From Caldilineaceae bacterium (lineage in GTDB: Bacteria > Chloroflexota > Anaerolineae > Caldilineales > Caldilineaceae), in the NCBI GenBank assembly GCA_026645575.1, contig JAPKMW010000024.1, positions 48,911-112,910 of the forward strand: DNA of 64,000 bases, given 5' to 3'. The notes beneath the pieces were generated by a model. It was not told the origin of the DNA and did not search any database. It worked only from the letters and a program-made list of their open reading frames with translations. Positions 1-8,318 of this stretch are shown here, piece after piece (within the stretch, counting starts at the first letter, position 1; each line of letters starts with the position of its first letter). A program made the position numbers and the translations under genes.

Positions 1-786
1 ATCCAGATAGCCGATTTCTTGCAGGTAGGCCGGTGTGCGTTTGCCATAGCGTTTGAGCATCTGGTCGATTTCGCGGTCGCCCTGGGCGGTGTGGAGATGG
101 ATCATCAACCCTTCGCGCTGGGCAATCGCTTTGACTTGCAGCAACTGCGCTTGCGAAATCATGTCAGGGCCTTGTGGACCAAGCATGACGGTGATGCGAC
201 CATCGGCGGCGCCATGCCAGTCACGGGCAAAGGCGACCCCCTCGTCAATCGCGGCTTGGCCTACGCCCTCATCCAACGGATAAACATCACCCACTTTCCA
301 GCCGGCCATGCCCCCAGGCGGCAACGCGTTGATCGTCGGCGTCAACCGGGCGCGCACGCCAACCTGTTCAAAGACTTCGGCCCAACCGGGGATGGGCTTG
401 GTGTAGTCACCCATTGTGGTCGTGCCGGCTTTGAGCGCCTCTAGCACATTGAGCTTGACGCCGGCCAGTGACGCTTCCGGTGTGAGGTGACGGGCATAGG
501 GGGCCAACGCCTTTTGCATCCAGTGGCTCACATCTTGGGCGACCCCACGCACAATCGCCAGCGGGGTGTGCATGTGGGCGTCGATCAAGCCGGGCAACAG
601 GGCGTGGCCCGTCGCATCAATGGTTTCGTCAGCGGTAAAGCGGGCGCTCAATTCCGCCGTCGTCCCCACCGCCACAATCTGCCTGCCTTGAACTGCCAAC
701 GCGCCATCGCCAATATACCCAACTCCCTCGCCCCGCATAGAGAAGAGATGGGCGTGTGTAATCAGTGTATTTACCTGTTCAGTCAT
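1..786 (-). CDS. Amidohydrolase, cytosine-deaminase/chlorohydrolase type (C-terminus outside window)
   Basis: An open frame runs from an ATG at 786 to the window edge without a stop, giving 262 N-terminal residues. The start reads MTEQVNTLITHAHLFSM, followed by the small beta-sandwich typical of the superfamily. The metal-binding HxH motif appears as PGLIDAHMHTP near residue 70, and a second His-containing strand (MIHLHTAQGDREI) lies near residue 240. The family (ATZ/TRZ, MtaD-like) deaminates or dechlorinates heterocyclic substrates; the substrate here cannot be told. The gene lies 36 bp downstream of the 823-1125 gene on the same strand, so co-transcription is likely. The later catalytic His/Asp residues fall outside the window. 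Confidence 0.88.
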   Translation of the reverse strand, partial: MTEQVNTLITHAHLFSMRGEGVGYIGDGALAVQGRQIVAVGTTAELSARFTADETIDATGHALLPGLIDAHMHTPLAIVRGVAQDVSHWMQKALAPYARHLTPEASLAGVKLNVLEALKAGTTTMGDYTKPIPGWAEVFEQVGVRARLTPTINALPPGGMAGWKVGDVYPLDEGVGQAAIDEGVAFARDWHGAADGRITVMLGPQGPDMISQAQLLQVKAIAQREGLMIHLHTAQGDREIDQMLKRYGKRTPAYLQEIGYLD

Positions 787-805
787 AAAACCTTGTTCGC
801 TCCCC

Positions 806-840
806 AAAAAATCCGTTCCTACCTAAATCCGCTGTAGTTT
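806..840. repeat. Solo end of the 60051-60308 inverted-repeat element
   Basis: This 35-bp stretch closely matches the right terminal repeat of the element at 60274-60308; both contain the core CCTAAATCCGCTGTAGT preceded by AAATCCGTT. Here it occurs alone and overlaps the 3' end of the 823-1125 gene, supplying its last codons and stop. Confidence 0.7.
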
Positions 841-1125
841 TCCCAGCAGCATGGTCGCCATAGCGTCCCACTCTTCGGCCAGCGACTGGTTTGAAACTGG
901 TTTCCCGGCGCGGCGATACCAGTAACCGGCGTTGTTGAGATCGCCCTCTTCCCGGTGCAAATAGGCGTGAACCCAATCTACATCGGGGTCGCCTTGCGCC
1001 TGCGTAATCGCATGGGCAGCATTCCAGTCGCCTTTGCCGGCCTGCCAGAGCGCTTGAAGCGCGGTGCTAAGCCCGGCGGGCATTGTGCCTTGGTGAAGGG
1101 AGTTTTTATATTCCTGCAAGGTCAT
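823..1125 (-). CDS. Small conserved protein of unknown function (100 aa)
   Basis: The protein has a dense run of conserved-looking residues (WNAAHAITQ, WVHAYLHREEGD, NAGYWYRRAGKP), a pattern I recognise from small uncharacterised proteins in many bacteria that look like one helical-repeat unit. Start ATG at 1125 is preceded by AAAGGAGATAACGCC, a good ribosome-binding site. It is 36 bp upstream of the amidohydrolase. The last residues (LQRI) and the stop codon come from a repeat that also forms the ends of the element at 60051-60308, so the native C-terminus may have been altered. No function can be assigned. Confidence 0.75.
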   Translation of the reverse strand: MTLQEYKNSLHQGTMPAGLSTALQALWQAGKGDWNAAHAITQAQGDPDVDWVHAYLHREEGDLNNAGYWYRRAGKPVSNQSLAEEWDAMATMLLGKLQRI

Positions 1126-1245
1126 GGCGTTATCTCCTTTGGGTCATGATGCGTGGATCGACTTTTTGTCTGGTTGGGTGAATTTGTCAGCTATGATAAA
1201 CTAAATTTGGTAATCAGCCAATCCGTCCGCCTATTTAGTAATCGT

Positions 1246-1304
1246 GCTTTACGCGAGTCCGTGACTCGCCCCGGTCGGTTGCGAGTCACGGACTCGCGTA
1301 GAGC
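1246..1304. repeat. Inverted-repeat element, 19-bp perfect arms
   Basis: Arms ACGCGAGTCCGTGACTCGC (1251-1269) and its complement (1281-1299) flank an 11-bp loop, with imperfect extension on both sides. The core words GAGTCCGTGACT and GTCACGGAC resemble the elements at 51480-51570 and 51766-51847. It fills the gap between divergent genes (1125 minus, 1355 plus). No gene is seen in 1126-1354. Confidence 0.8.
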
Positions 1305-1354
1305 AAATTGGAAAGTTCTTTTTAGGCGCTCACCTAGTCACAGGAGGAGTCCCA

Positions 1355-1777
1355 ATGGCCCAGATGACCCAAGCTCAGATCGACGCTTTTCTTGCGCCGC
1401 CGCGCCATGCCATTATCGCCACCAATCGCATCGACGGTCCGCCCCAGCTCAGCCCCGTCTGGTACATTTATGAAGGGGGCAAGCTCTATATCAGCGCCGG
1501 GGTCAATGCCGTCAAGGTGCAAAATCTCCGGCGCGACCCACGGGTGACGATCTGCGTGGATGCCGGTCATCCTGATGCCCGCTATGTCATTCTGCAAGGT
1601 GCGATCACCATTCTGGAACCGGGCGACCCGCTCCAAGATCCAACCCGCTGGCGTATTATCCGGCACTATTACGAGACGGAAGCCGAAGCCCGTCGCTACT
1701 ATGAGAGTATCCGCAACTCCCCCAGCGTCCTCCTTGTGCTTACCCCCGACAAAATCATTAGCCAGGACTTTAACTAG
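1355..1777 (+). CDS. PPOX-class split-barrel flavin/F420-dependent enzyme
   Basis: The 140-aa protein matches the pyridoxamine-5'-phosphate-oxidase-like split barrel of the F420/FMN-binding type: an N-terminal helix (QAQIDAFLAPPRHAIIATNR), strand LSPVWYIYEGGKLYIS, and NLRRDPRVTICVD, the usual phosphate-binding region. Such enzymes bind F420 or FMN as small dimers and reduce or oxidise diverse substrates. The start is fixed by CAGGAGGAG just upstream of 1355. Length is normal for the family. It is probably monocistronic, because a 42-bp perfect palindrome follows the stop. Confidence 0.85.
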   Translation: MAQMTQAQIDAFLAPPRHAIIATNRIDGPPQLSPVWYIYEGGKLYISAGVNAVKVQNLRRDPRVTICVDAGHPDARYVILQGAITILEPGDPLQDPTRWRIIRHYYETEAEARRYYESIRNSPSVLLVLTPDKIISQDFN

Positions 1778-1788
1778 CTTCATGCCCT

Positions 1789-1830
1789 GCTCATCGTAGG
1801 GGTACGATATATCGTACCCCTACGATGAGC
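1789..1830. terminator. 42-bp perfect palindrome, likely hairpin terminator or repeat
   Basis: The two 21-bp halves, GCTCATCGTAGGGGTACGATA and its exact complement, meet at 1809/1810 with no loop. It lies 11 bp after the stop at 1777 and 39 bp before the next start. No T tract follows, so factor-independent termination is uncertain; a cruciform-prone repeat insertion is an alternative. Confidence 0.6.
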
Positions 1831-1869
1831 AAGGTATAACATCTGTTACTACCATAAAAAGGAGCAACC

Positions 1870-2901
1870 ATGACCACTACTCCCATCCGTATCGGCGTGA
1901 TCGGCGCCGGGGCGAATACAACATCGAAGCATATTCCCAACTTGCAGGCCATTGAAGGCGTTCAGATTGTGGGCGTCTGTAATCGCAGCCGCGCCTCTGG
2001 CGAACGGGTGGCGGCGCAGTTCAACATTCCCCAGGTCTATGAAAGCTGGCCGGCGTTGATCAATTCGACCGACATTGACGCCATTGTCATTGGCACCTGG
2101 CCCTATATGCACTGTCGATTAACATTGGCGGCGCTGGCCGCCGATAAACATGTCATGTGTGAAGCGCGCATGGCTATGGACGCCAACGAAGCGCACCTGA
2201 TGCGTGAGGCAGCGCGTGAGAAACCCCATCTGGTGGCGCAGATTGTACCCTCCCCTTTCACCCTGCGCGTGGACAAGACCATCAAGCGGCTGCTGGCGGA
2301 AGGCTACCTGGGGGAATTGTTAGCGGTGGAAGTGCGCGCCGGCGGCACGTTCTTGGACAAAAATGCTCCGCTCCACTGGCGCAATGACTTTGACCTGAGC
2401 GGCTATAATATTATGACCATGGGCATCTGGTATGAGGCGTTGCTGCGTTGGGTGGGCGCGGCGACCAGCGTGGTGGCAATGGGCAAGACCTATGTCAAGA
2501 TGCGCAAGAACGAAGAGGGCATCCTCAAGCCGGTACGGATTCCCGAACACATTGATGTGATGGCGGATCTGGCTTGTGGCGCACAGATGCACCTTCAGGT
2601 CTCCACCATTGCCGGCCTCACCGGCGCGCCCGAAGCCTATCTCTTTGGCAGCGAGGGTACGCTCCGCTTTACCGACAACAAACTCTTTGGCGGTAAAAAG
2701 GGAGAGAAAGCGCTGGCCGAAATCCCCATTCCCGCCGAGGAAGCCGGCGCCTGGCGCGTCGAGGAAGAGTTTATCAACGCCATCCGTGGGCAGGAAGAGA
2801 TCACCCACACCAACTTTGACGATGGCGTCAAGTATATGGAATTTACCGAAGCCGTTACCCGCAGTATGCAAGAAGGCCGCGTGATTGCGCTGCCGCTGTA
2901 A
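1870..2901 (+). CDS. Gfo/Idh/MocA family oxidoreductase with altered EKP motif
   Basis: The 343-aa protein starts with a Rossmann NAD(P)-binding fold (RIGVIGAGANTTSKHIPNLQ) and continues with the family's alpha/beta C-terminal domain. These enzymes oxidise or reduce sugars, inositols and their acids using NAD(P)H. The usual EKP motif after the nucleotide-binding domain, whose Lys is normally catalytic, is replaced: the sequence reads HVMCEARMAMDANEAHLM. The window's two paralogues keep EKP. A strong ribosome-binding site (AAAAAGGAGCAACC) fixes the start. It may be a redox-inactive or mechanistically shifted member. The TAA stop lies inside a 30-bp tandem repeat. Confidence 0.87.
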   Translation: MTTTPIRIGVIGAGANTTSKHIPNLQAIEGVQIVGVCNRSRASGERVAAQFNIPQVYESWPALINSTDIDAIVIGTWPYMHCRLTLAALAADKHVMCEARMAMDANEAHLMREAAREKPHLVAQIVPSPFTLRVDKTIKRLLAEGYLGELLAVEVRAGGTFLDKNAPLHWRNDFDLSGYNIMTMGIWYEALLRWVGAATSVVAMGKTYVKMRKNEEGILKPVRIPEHIDVMADLACGAQMHLQVSTIAGLTGAPEAYLFGSEGTLRFTDNKLFGGKKGEKALAEIPIPAEEAGAWRVEEEFINAIRGQEEITHTNFDDGVKYMEFTEAVTRSMQEGRVIALPL

Positions 2902-2954
2902 AATAGCACTGTAAAACAGTTGGTGCTGTAAAATAGCACTGTAAAACAGTTGGT
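2895..2954. repeat. Two exact tandem copies of a 30-bp unit overlapping a stop codon
   Basis: The unit beginning GCTGTAAAATAGCACTG occupies 2895-2924 and again 2925-2954. The first copy contains the final codons and TAA stop (2899-2901) of the preceding oxidoreductase gene. Each unit itself contains the near-palindrome ACTGTAAAACAGT. Confidence 0.85.
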
Positions 2955-2982
2955 GCGGTTTATGAGTTGTAAACCGCACCAA
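2951..2982 (+). terminator. Hairpin after the oxidoreductase gene
   Basis: TGGTGCGGTTTA pairs with TAAACCGCACCA across a 7-nt loop (TGAGTTG). It sits about 50 bp past the 2901 stop. No strong T run follows, so it is a likely but not certain terminator. Confidence 0.55.
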
Positions 2983-3008
2983 GCCTTAGCGTCTAAAAAC
3001 AAACTCCG

Positions 3009-3076
3009 CTCTGTAGGCGCCTAGAAGGCAACCGGCTGGGGCGAGTCACCGGTTGCCTTCTAGGCGCGCACAGAGC
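3009..3076. repeat. Inverted-repeat element, 19-bp perfect arms
   Basis: GCGCCTAGAAGGCAACCGG (3017-3035) is exactly complementary to 3049-3067, and outer GCTCTGT/ACAGAGC extends the stem. It lies between convergent genes and could work as a bidirectional terminator. The CACCGGTTGC core recurs in the element at 10311-10383. Confidence 0.8.
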
Positions 3077-3105
3077 AACTCGGGAACTGATTGTTAGACG
3101 CTCAC

Positions 3106-4167
3106 TTAGAACGTATTATCCACCATCACCGGCTGTCCGCTTTGGCTTGATTCGATGGCGGCGCAAAGCGCAGCGACAATACGCGCTCCCTCTTCAACGG
3201 AGGTTTGCGGCTGGGCTTTGCCTTCGATACAGTCAAGGAAATGGGCGCACTGTTCGGCCCAATATTGCACCTGGCGAATCCCCTGGACGCGCGGCTTGTG
3301 TTGCTTGAACTCCTCGCGAAAATCGCGCACAATATCGGTGCTATGGGTCGCTGGGTTGTTGCGGTAGAAGCGCCCACCCCAGAGCGTCCCTTTTGTGCCG
3401 TACATCACCAGCCGGCCACCCGTCGGCGCCGCGCCGCGATTGCCCGACGCCGCGATCAACTTGCCGATGACCCCATTAGCAAAACGCAGCGAAACCAGAT
3501 AACAATCATTGATCGGCAACATTGGTTCTGCTTTGTGGCTGGCATACGCGAAGACCTCTTCCACCTGCGTCTGCATCGCCCACATCAGGATGCCCATCGA
3601 ATGACAACCGCCCCCTAACAAAATGTCCTGCGGCGCACGTGGATCAGTGCGCCAGGGCGTTTGACTGTCCGGCCCATAGTAGCGACGCATGTCGGAAATA
3701 TAATCGCTCTCCACCAGCCAGACCTCGCCCAGTTCACCGGCGCGATAAGCTTCCACCATTGCCTGGTAGTCCGGCTGGAAATGAACAATCTGCCCGACCA
3801 GCCCCACCAGACCAGTTTCACGCACGGCCTGCACCAGCCGTGCGGCGTCGGCCCGCGTGGTCGTCATCGGCTTTTCGATTAGCACATGTTTACCCGCTTG
3901 CAACGCGGCATAGGCATGATCACCGTGCAGATGATCCGGCGTACAGACCGAAACCGCCTGTACATCGGCGCGATCTAACAACTCATCCAACGAACTGCAC
4001 AGCATAGCGGATGTCACACCGAGTCGTTGCGCCTGTTCCTGCACCCTGGCGGCATTCGTATCCCATAAGGCCACCACCTCGCAGCGCGAGTCAAGCTGAT
4101 AGCCGCAAATGTGCCCTTCCGCCGCAATGCCGCCGCCGCCAATCACGCCAATCCCAATCCGCCCCAT
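3106..4167 (-). CDS. Gfo/Idh/MocA family oxidoreductase
   Basis: A 353-aa NAD(P)-dependent dehydrogenase: Rossmann start MGRIGIGVIGGGGIAAEGH, acidic strand end VVALWDTN, EKP motif in HVLIEKPMTTTRADAARLV, and GGGCHSMGILMWAM in the catalytic domain, where the His is a typical active-site residue. An in-frame start at 4185 exists, but the 4167 ATG has AGGAGAAATACC directly upstream and is preferred. It is the last gene of a minus-strand cluster with the TPP enzyme (47 bp upstream) and mannonate dehydratase, so a role in uronate or sugar-acid catabolism is inferred. The sugar substrate is unknown. Confidence 0.88.
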   Translation of the reverse strand: MGRIGIGVIGGGGIAAEGHICGYQLDSRCEVVALWDTNAARVQEQAQRLGVTSAMLCSSLDELLDRADVQAVSVCTPDHLHGDHAYAALQAGKHVLIEKPMTTTRADAARLVQAVRETGLVGLVGQIVHFQPDYQAMVEAYRAGELGEVWLVESDYISDMRRYYGPDSQTPWRTDPRAPQDILLGGGCHSMGILMWAMQTQVEEVFAYASHKAEPMLPINDCYLVSLRFANGVIGKLIAASGNRGAAPTGGRLVMYGTKGTLWGGRFYRNNPATHSTDIVRDFREEFKQHKPRVQGIRQVQYWAEQCAHFLDCIEGKAQPQTSVEEGARIVAALCAAIESSQSGQPVMVDNTF

Positions 4168-4214
4168 GGTATTTCTCCTGTCCAACCCTACGGATTTGCG
4201 CTCTGTGGGTAAAC

Positions 4215-5858
4215 TCAGCGCGGATAGCGGGAAATCGTCTCTTCCACCTTGGTCATCACCTCCAGCAGCGCCGGTTTGCCCTGTTGGTTGGCGGCGATGG
4301 CCCGTTTGATGGCCGGCGCCAGTTGGTCGGGTGTTGTCACCTTTTCGGCATGGGCGCCCAAGCCTTCGGCCACCACGGCGTATTTGCCGCCCAGTTCATT
4401 GCTGCCAAAGCGATCCGAAGCGTAGGGCATGTGGCTGTCATAGTGGGTCATGACGCCATTGTTGAGCACCACCGTCAAGATCGGGATCTCCGCTCTGGCG
4501 GCGGTTTCCAGGTCGAGACCAGCCATGCCAAAGGCGGCGTCACCCATGACGTTGATCACTTGTTTTTGGGGTGCAGCCAGTTTGGCCCCCAGCGCCAGTC
4601 CTAGACCATAGCCCAGTTGGGTCGATTTGCCCCAGCCAAGGTAGCCACGCGGCGTCACCGGCTTCCAGAAAGGGACAAGCTGTTCGCGCGGATAGCCGGA
4701 ATCATGCGTAATGATGGTGTTGGCGACATCGACGGCGCGCGCCAGTTCGCTAAAGACGCGATAGGGGCTGATCGGCACTTCGTTAGAGGTAAAGTGTGGT
4801 TTCCACTCGGCCAGCCACTCGTTGCGAATCTTGGCAATTTGATCGACGACTCCATTGGCATCCGGTCGCCCCTGTTCACCTAGTTGGCGCTTGACCTCCT
4901 CGATCATCTGGCGCAAGACCACCTTGGCATCGCCCACGGCGCCATAGCTGATGACATAATCCTTGTTGAGATCCTCAGCGCAGTTGGTCACTTGGGCCAG
5001 CGGCACGGTCTCCGGCATGGGCGCGTTAAAGACCGTCTTGGTAAAACTGGTGCCAATGCCCAGCACAAAATCGGTGGTTTGCAAGAAACGGTGCACCATC
5101 AAGGTGCGGCTCGACGCGCCCGTCCCCAACGATAAGCGATGATTTTCGGGGAAACCACTTTTGCCGGCCAGCGTGGTCATGACCGGAATGTGGGTCAATT
5201 CGGCAAACTCGACCAGTTCCGGCGTCGCTTCGGCATACATCACCCCCTGGCCGGCGTTGATCACCGGGTTCGTTGCCTTGAGCAGCGCCGTGACCAGATC
5301 ACGTACATCCTCTGGTGAAGCCGCCGATGCATAGCGCTGTACCGGTTTGTAATCGACGGTGACGCCGGGATATTCAGCGCTCATCACATCGCTGGTCATC
5401 TCCACCAGCACCGGCCCCAGCCGACCATGTTTGAGCTGTGTAAAGGCGCGGCGCATGACGGCTGGAATGCTCTCGGTGGTATAAAGCATGGCTGCCCATT
5501 TGGTAATGCCGCGGTAATTCGGCACGGCTTCAAAGGTGGGGTGGACGCCAAGCCGCCGGAAGGGTTCACCACCCGGCAAGGCCAGCAGCGGCACGGAATC
5601 GGCAAAGGCTTGCGCCACACCACCAAAGGCATTCTCGGCGCCCGGTCCCTGTTGCATGGAAAAGATGCCGATCTTACGCCCATTGTGGATGCGACTGTAG
5701 CCGTCGGCCATGTTGACGCCGGCCCGCTCCTGACGGCAGATAATCGGGCGAATGCCGGCCAGCGCGCCGGTTTCAATCAGCGTCTGGTGGGGGAAGGCAA
5801 TGAGGAGATCCACCCCCTCTGCTTTCAAAACTTGCGCCATTGCTTCATAACCGTTCAT
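4215..5858 (-). CDS. Thiamine-pyrophosphate-dependent enzyme (acetolactate synthase-like)
   Basis: The 547-aa protein has the three-domain layout of the decarboxylase/acetolactate synthase family. The N-terminal PYR domain contains RQERAGVNMADGYSR, with the conserved activating Glu. The middle domain follows, and a C-terminal PP domain carries the cofactor signature MGDAAFGMAGLDLETAARA, ending in VVLNNGVM (GDx...NN). It therefore binds TPP and Mg2+ and acts on a 2-oxo acid or similar substrate. AAGGAGGAAATCC precedes the ATG. Neighbours suggest a step in sugar-acid breakdown, perhaps on a 2-keto intermediate; this is inference. It is unlikely to be the housekeeping IlvB, since no IlvN or IlvC is present. 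Confidence 0.85.
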   Translation of the reverse strand: MNGYEAMAQVLKAEGVDLLIAFPHQTLIETGALAGIRPIICRQERAGVNMADGYSRIHNGRKIGIFSMQQGPGAENAFGGVAQAFADSVPLLALPGGEPFRRLGVHPTFEAVPNYRGITKWAAMLYTTESIPAVMRRAFTQLKHGRLGPVLVEMTSDVMSAEYPGVTVDYKPVQRYASAASPEDVRDLVTALLKATNPVINAGQGVMYAEATPELVEFAELTHIPVMTTLAGKSGFPENHRLSLGTGASSRTLMVHRFLQTTDFVLGIGTSFTKTVFNAPMPETVPLAQVTNCAEDLNKDYVISYGAVGDAKVVLRQMIEEVKRQLGEQGRPDANGVVDQIAKIRNEWLAEWKPHFTSNEVPISPYRVFSELARAVDVANTIITHDSGYPREQLVPFWKPVTPRGYLGWGKSTQLGYGLGLALGAKLAAPQKQVINVMGDAAFGMAGLDLETAARAEIPILTVVLNNGVMTHYDSHMPYASDRFGSNELGGKYAVVAEGLGAHAEKVTTPDQLAPAIKRAIAANQQGKPALLEVMTKVEETISRYPR

Positions 5859-5931
5859 GGATTTCCTCCTTGTCTAAAGCTGGTGCGTGCTGCGTCGCTA
5901 GTAATCTCACGTAGCACGAATCACGAAAGTC

Positions 5932-6915
5932 TTACTGCGTTGAATTGATGGCGTCAATTAACCCTTTCATGTAACCGATGGCAAAAATTTTGCCGCGCAC
6001 CATATACCCAGGGTTATCATTAGATTCGCCTTCCATCGTGGGCGCGTGGTCGGGGCGCATGGGGCCATCGAAGCCAATGTCATGATAAGCGCGCATGGCG
6101 GCGGCCATATCGGTCTTGCCTTCGTCGTGGAAGGTCTCTTCAAAGAGTGGTACACTGCCCCGCACATCGCGGAAGTGGGCGAAAAAGATTTTTTCGTGTC
6201 GACCAAAGTGGCGAATGGCCGCCGGAATATCAACATTGCCCATGGCGGCAAAGTTGCCCTGACAGAAGGTGATGCCGTTGGATGGACTGTCGGCCAGCGC
6301 CAGCACACGGTCGAAGGCTTCGACGCTACGCATGATGCGCGCCAAGCCACGCACCGGCGACATGGGTGGATCATCGGGGTGGAGCGCCAGCTTTACATTG
6401 GCCGCTTCCGCCACCGGCAGCACCCGTTGCAGGAAGTAGGCGAAGTTGTCCCACATCTGGTCGTCGGTGGTTTCGCCGGCATAGGTCAGGGGCGCATGGG
6501 CTAACTGGTTGGCGTCAAACTTGGTGACAAGGGCGTCGCCCCGTCCGCGGGTCGAGGTGGAGGTGCGCAGCCAGTTGAAGACCGCCATAAAGTTATAACA
6601 ATAGATCGGAATGCCGGCGCGCCCCATGTTGGTGATGCTCTCACAGAGGCGGGCCAAATCTTCATCACGACCAGGGAGACCCAGCATAATCCGGTCGGAG
6701 AGTTGATAGCCCTCGATCACGGAGAGGGTCAGTCCGGCATCCTCCACCCGCTGGCGCAGATGGAGCAGATCGAGATATTGCCAGGCCGGCCCCTGCTCCC
6801 GTTCAGGGATCATCGGCACGCCGGGCATGGTGGTGACAACATCGGTCATGCCCATCTGTTTGGCCAGCCGCAGGTCGGCCTCGGCCAGGGGTCTGGATAC
6901 CATGGCAAGTCGCAT
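5932..6915 (-). CDS. uxuA: Mannonate dehydratase
   Basis: The protein (327 aa) carries the metal-site signatures of the UxuA TIM barrel: LALHPDDPPMSP, FFAHFRDVRG and MRPDHAPTM. UxuA converts D-mannonate to 2-keto-3-deoxygluconate in hexuronate catabolism with Mn2+ or Fe2+. I start it at the 6915 ATG (MRLAMVSRPL), which has GGAGGGCAACCA upstream; longer in-frame starts up to 7176 would run into the divergent promoter region. It heads the minus-strand cluster uxuA, TPP enzyme, Gfo/Idh/MocA. No UxaC or UxuB is in view, so the cluster may feed from the paired dehydrogenase instead. Confidence 0.85.
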   Translation of the reverse strand: MRLAMVSRPLAEADLRLAKQMGMTDVVTTMPGVPMIPEREQGPAWQYLDLLHLRQRVEDAGLTLSVIEGYQLSDRIMLGLPGRDEDLARLCESITNMGRAGIPIYCYNFMAVFNWLRTSTSTRGRGDALVTKFDANQLAHAPLTYAGETTDDQMWDNFAYFLQRVLPVAEAANVKLALHPDDPPMSPVRGLARIMRSVEAFDRVLALADSPSNGITFCQGNFAAMGNVDIPAAIRHFGRHEKIFFAHFRDVRGSVPLFEETFHDEGKTDMAAAMRAYHDIGFDGPMRPDHAPTMEGESNDNPGYMVRGKIFAIGYMKGLIDAINSTQ

Positions 6916-7127
6916 TGGTTGCCCTCCGATCTTTCTAGCGATTGCATCTACTTGTACATGGGGTGGCGCTGCGTTTCTGTCGGCTGAGGCGGGGTGGCCT
7001 GTATTGTAGTGCAAGCTGGTTAGATGTGTCAACCAGAGAAAAAGTATCCACTTGCTTGGCGCTCGCGGCTCGATGTGGTATGCTTGACGAAGAAACCGCA
7101 ACCGTAAGAGGAGAGAACGCAACCCAA

Positions 7128-8297
7128 ATGGCAACCATTCGACTGGTCGATGTGAATAAAGTTTTTGCCCAACCACTAGCTGGCCGGCGTGCGCAACGCG
7201 ACCAGCGGCTGGCCGGCGAGGAGCAAAATGAGAACGCCGGACAGGTCAAGGCGCTGGATCAGGTGAACTTGACGGTGCCGAATGGGCAGACAGTTGCCAT
7301 TGTCGGGCCGTCCGGTTGTGGCAAGAGTACGCTGTTGCGCGTCGTGGCGGGGCTGGATGGCGAATACAGCGGGCAGGTCTTTTATGATGACCAGGAGATG
7401 ACCAATCTGCCCCCCAAAGATCGTTACATCGGCATGGTCTTTCAGAATTACGCGCTCTACCCCCATTTTGAGGGGCATGGCAATCTCTCCTTCTTCTTTC
7501 GCCTGCGCAAGATTTCCGACCAGGAGACCGAAGAGCGCATCCGCATCACTTCCGAGATCATGGGCATTGGCTTTAACCAGTTGCTCTATCGCAAACCGGG
7601 GACGCTCTCCGGCGGGCAGCAGCAGCGGGTGGCGATTGCACGGGCGATTGTGCGCAATCCCAAACTTTTTCTCTTTGATGAGCCGCTTTCTAACCTGGAT
7701 GCCAAGTTGCGCAGCCAGACGCGTATCGAGATCAAACGGCTCCTGCAACGCTTCCAAATTACGGCCATCTATGTGACCCATGATCAGGTGGAGGCGATGG
7801 GGCTGGGCGATCAGGTGGCGGTGATGCGCGCCGGGCGGATCGAGCAGGTCGGCCCCTTTCAACAGGTGTTGCACAAGCCGGCCAATGTTTTTGTCGCTGG
7901 CTTTCTTGGCTCGCCGCCGATGAATCTTTTTCCTGGCGGCGTAGTGGCCGATGGGGCGGTGCAATTGCCTGGGTTCACTGTACCGCTACCCGCCGCATTA
8001 AACGCACAGGTGCAATCTGGACAAAAGCTGACGGTTGGTGTGCGCCCGGAGGCGTTACGTCTGGTGGATGCCGCCGCGGCGCCAGCAAACGGCGTGTTTT
8101 TGCGCGGCGTGGCGGAAGTGGTCGAGCCGGATTTTGGTCGACAGAGTCAACTGGTTTATGCCGCCAATGAGCAATATCGCTTGGTGGCGATGGGCGATCT
8201 GGCGATTCCGATCTATGCCAGTCATCCGGTGGTGGCCCAGTTGGCTACGGATCGACTGCACTTTTTCGACGCCGAGAGCGAACGGCGGATTGGCTAG
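7128..8297 (+). CDS. ABC transporter ATP-binding protein, sugar (MalK/UgpC) type
   Basis: The 389-aa protein has Walker [12 protein letters not shown], a Q-loop in [10 protein letters not shown], signature [15 protein letters not shown], Walker [12 protein letters not shown] and H-loop YVTHDQ, then a C-terminal TOBE/OB domain of the CUT1 importer type. A basic insertion of about 35 residues ([17 protein letters not shown] region) separates the first strand from the Walker A strand, which is unusual. The start at 7128 ([11 protein letters not shown]) is chosen because the family begins here; AGAGGAGA lies about 15 nt upstream. No permease or binding protein is next to it, so it probably energises a carbohydrate importer encoded elsewhere. 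Confidence 0.88.
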   Translation: MATIRLVDVNKVFAQPLAGRRAQRDQRLAGEEQNENAGQVKALDQVNLTVPNGQTVAIVGPSGCGKSTLLRVVAGLDGEYSGQVFYDDQEMTNLPPKDRYIGMVFQNYALYPHFEGHGNLSFFFRLRKISDQETEERIRITSEIMGIGFNQLLYRKPGTLSGGQQQRVAIARAIVRNPKLFLFDEPLSNLDAKLRSQTRIEIKRLLQRFQITAIYVTHDQVEAMGLGDQVAVMRAGRIEQVGPFQQVLHKPANVFVAGFLGSPPMNLFPGGVVADGAVQLPGFTVPLPAALNAQVQSGQKLTVGVRPEALRLVDAAAAPANGVFLRGVAEVVEPDFGRQSQLVYAANEQYRLVAMGDLAIPIYASHPVVAQLATDRLHFFDAESERRIG

Positions 8298-8318
8298 AAC
8301 CGATGGGAATGATATTTT

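Noticed and set aside
487..837. Plus-strand frame opposite the amidohydrolase, 116 codons
   Set aside because: It is the antisense of a clear amidohydrolase with an intact metal motif, and has no family features.
7128..7176. Upstream in-frame extension of mannonate dehydratase up to 7176
   Set aside because: It overlaps the divergent ABC gene and its ribosome-binding site; the 6915 ATG has its own good site and matches the family start.
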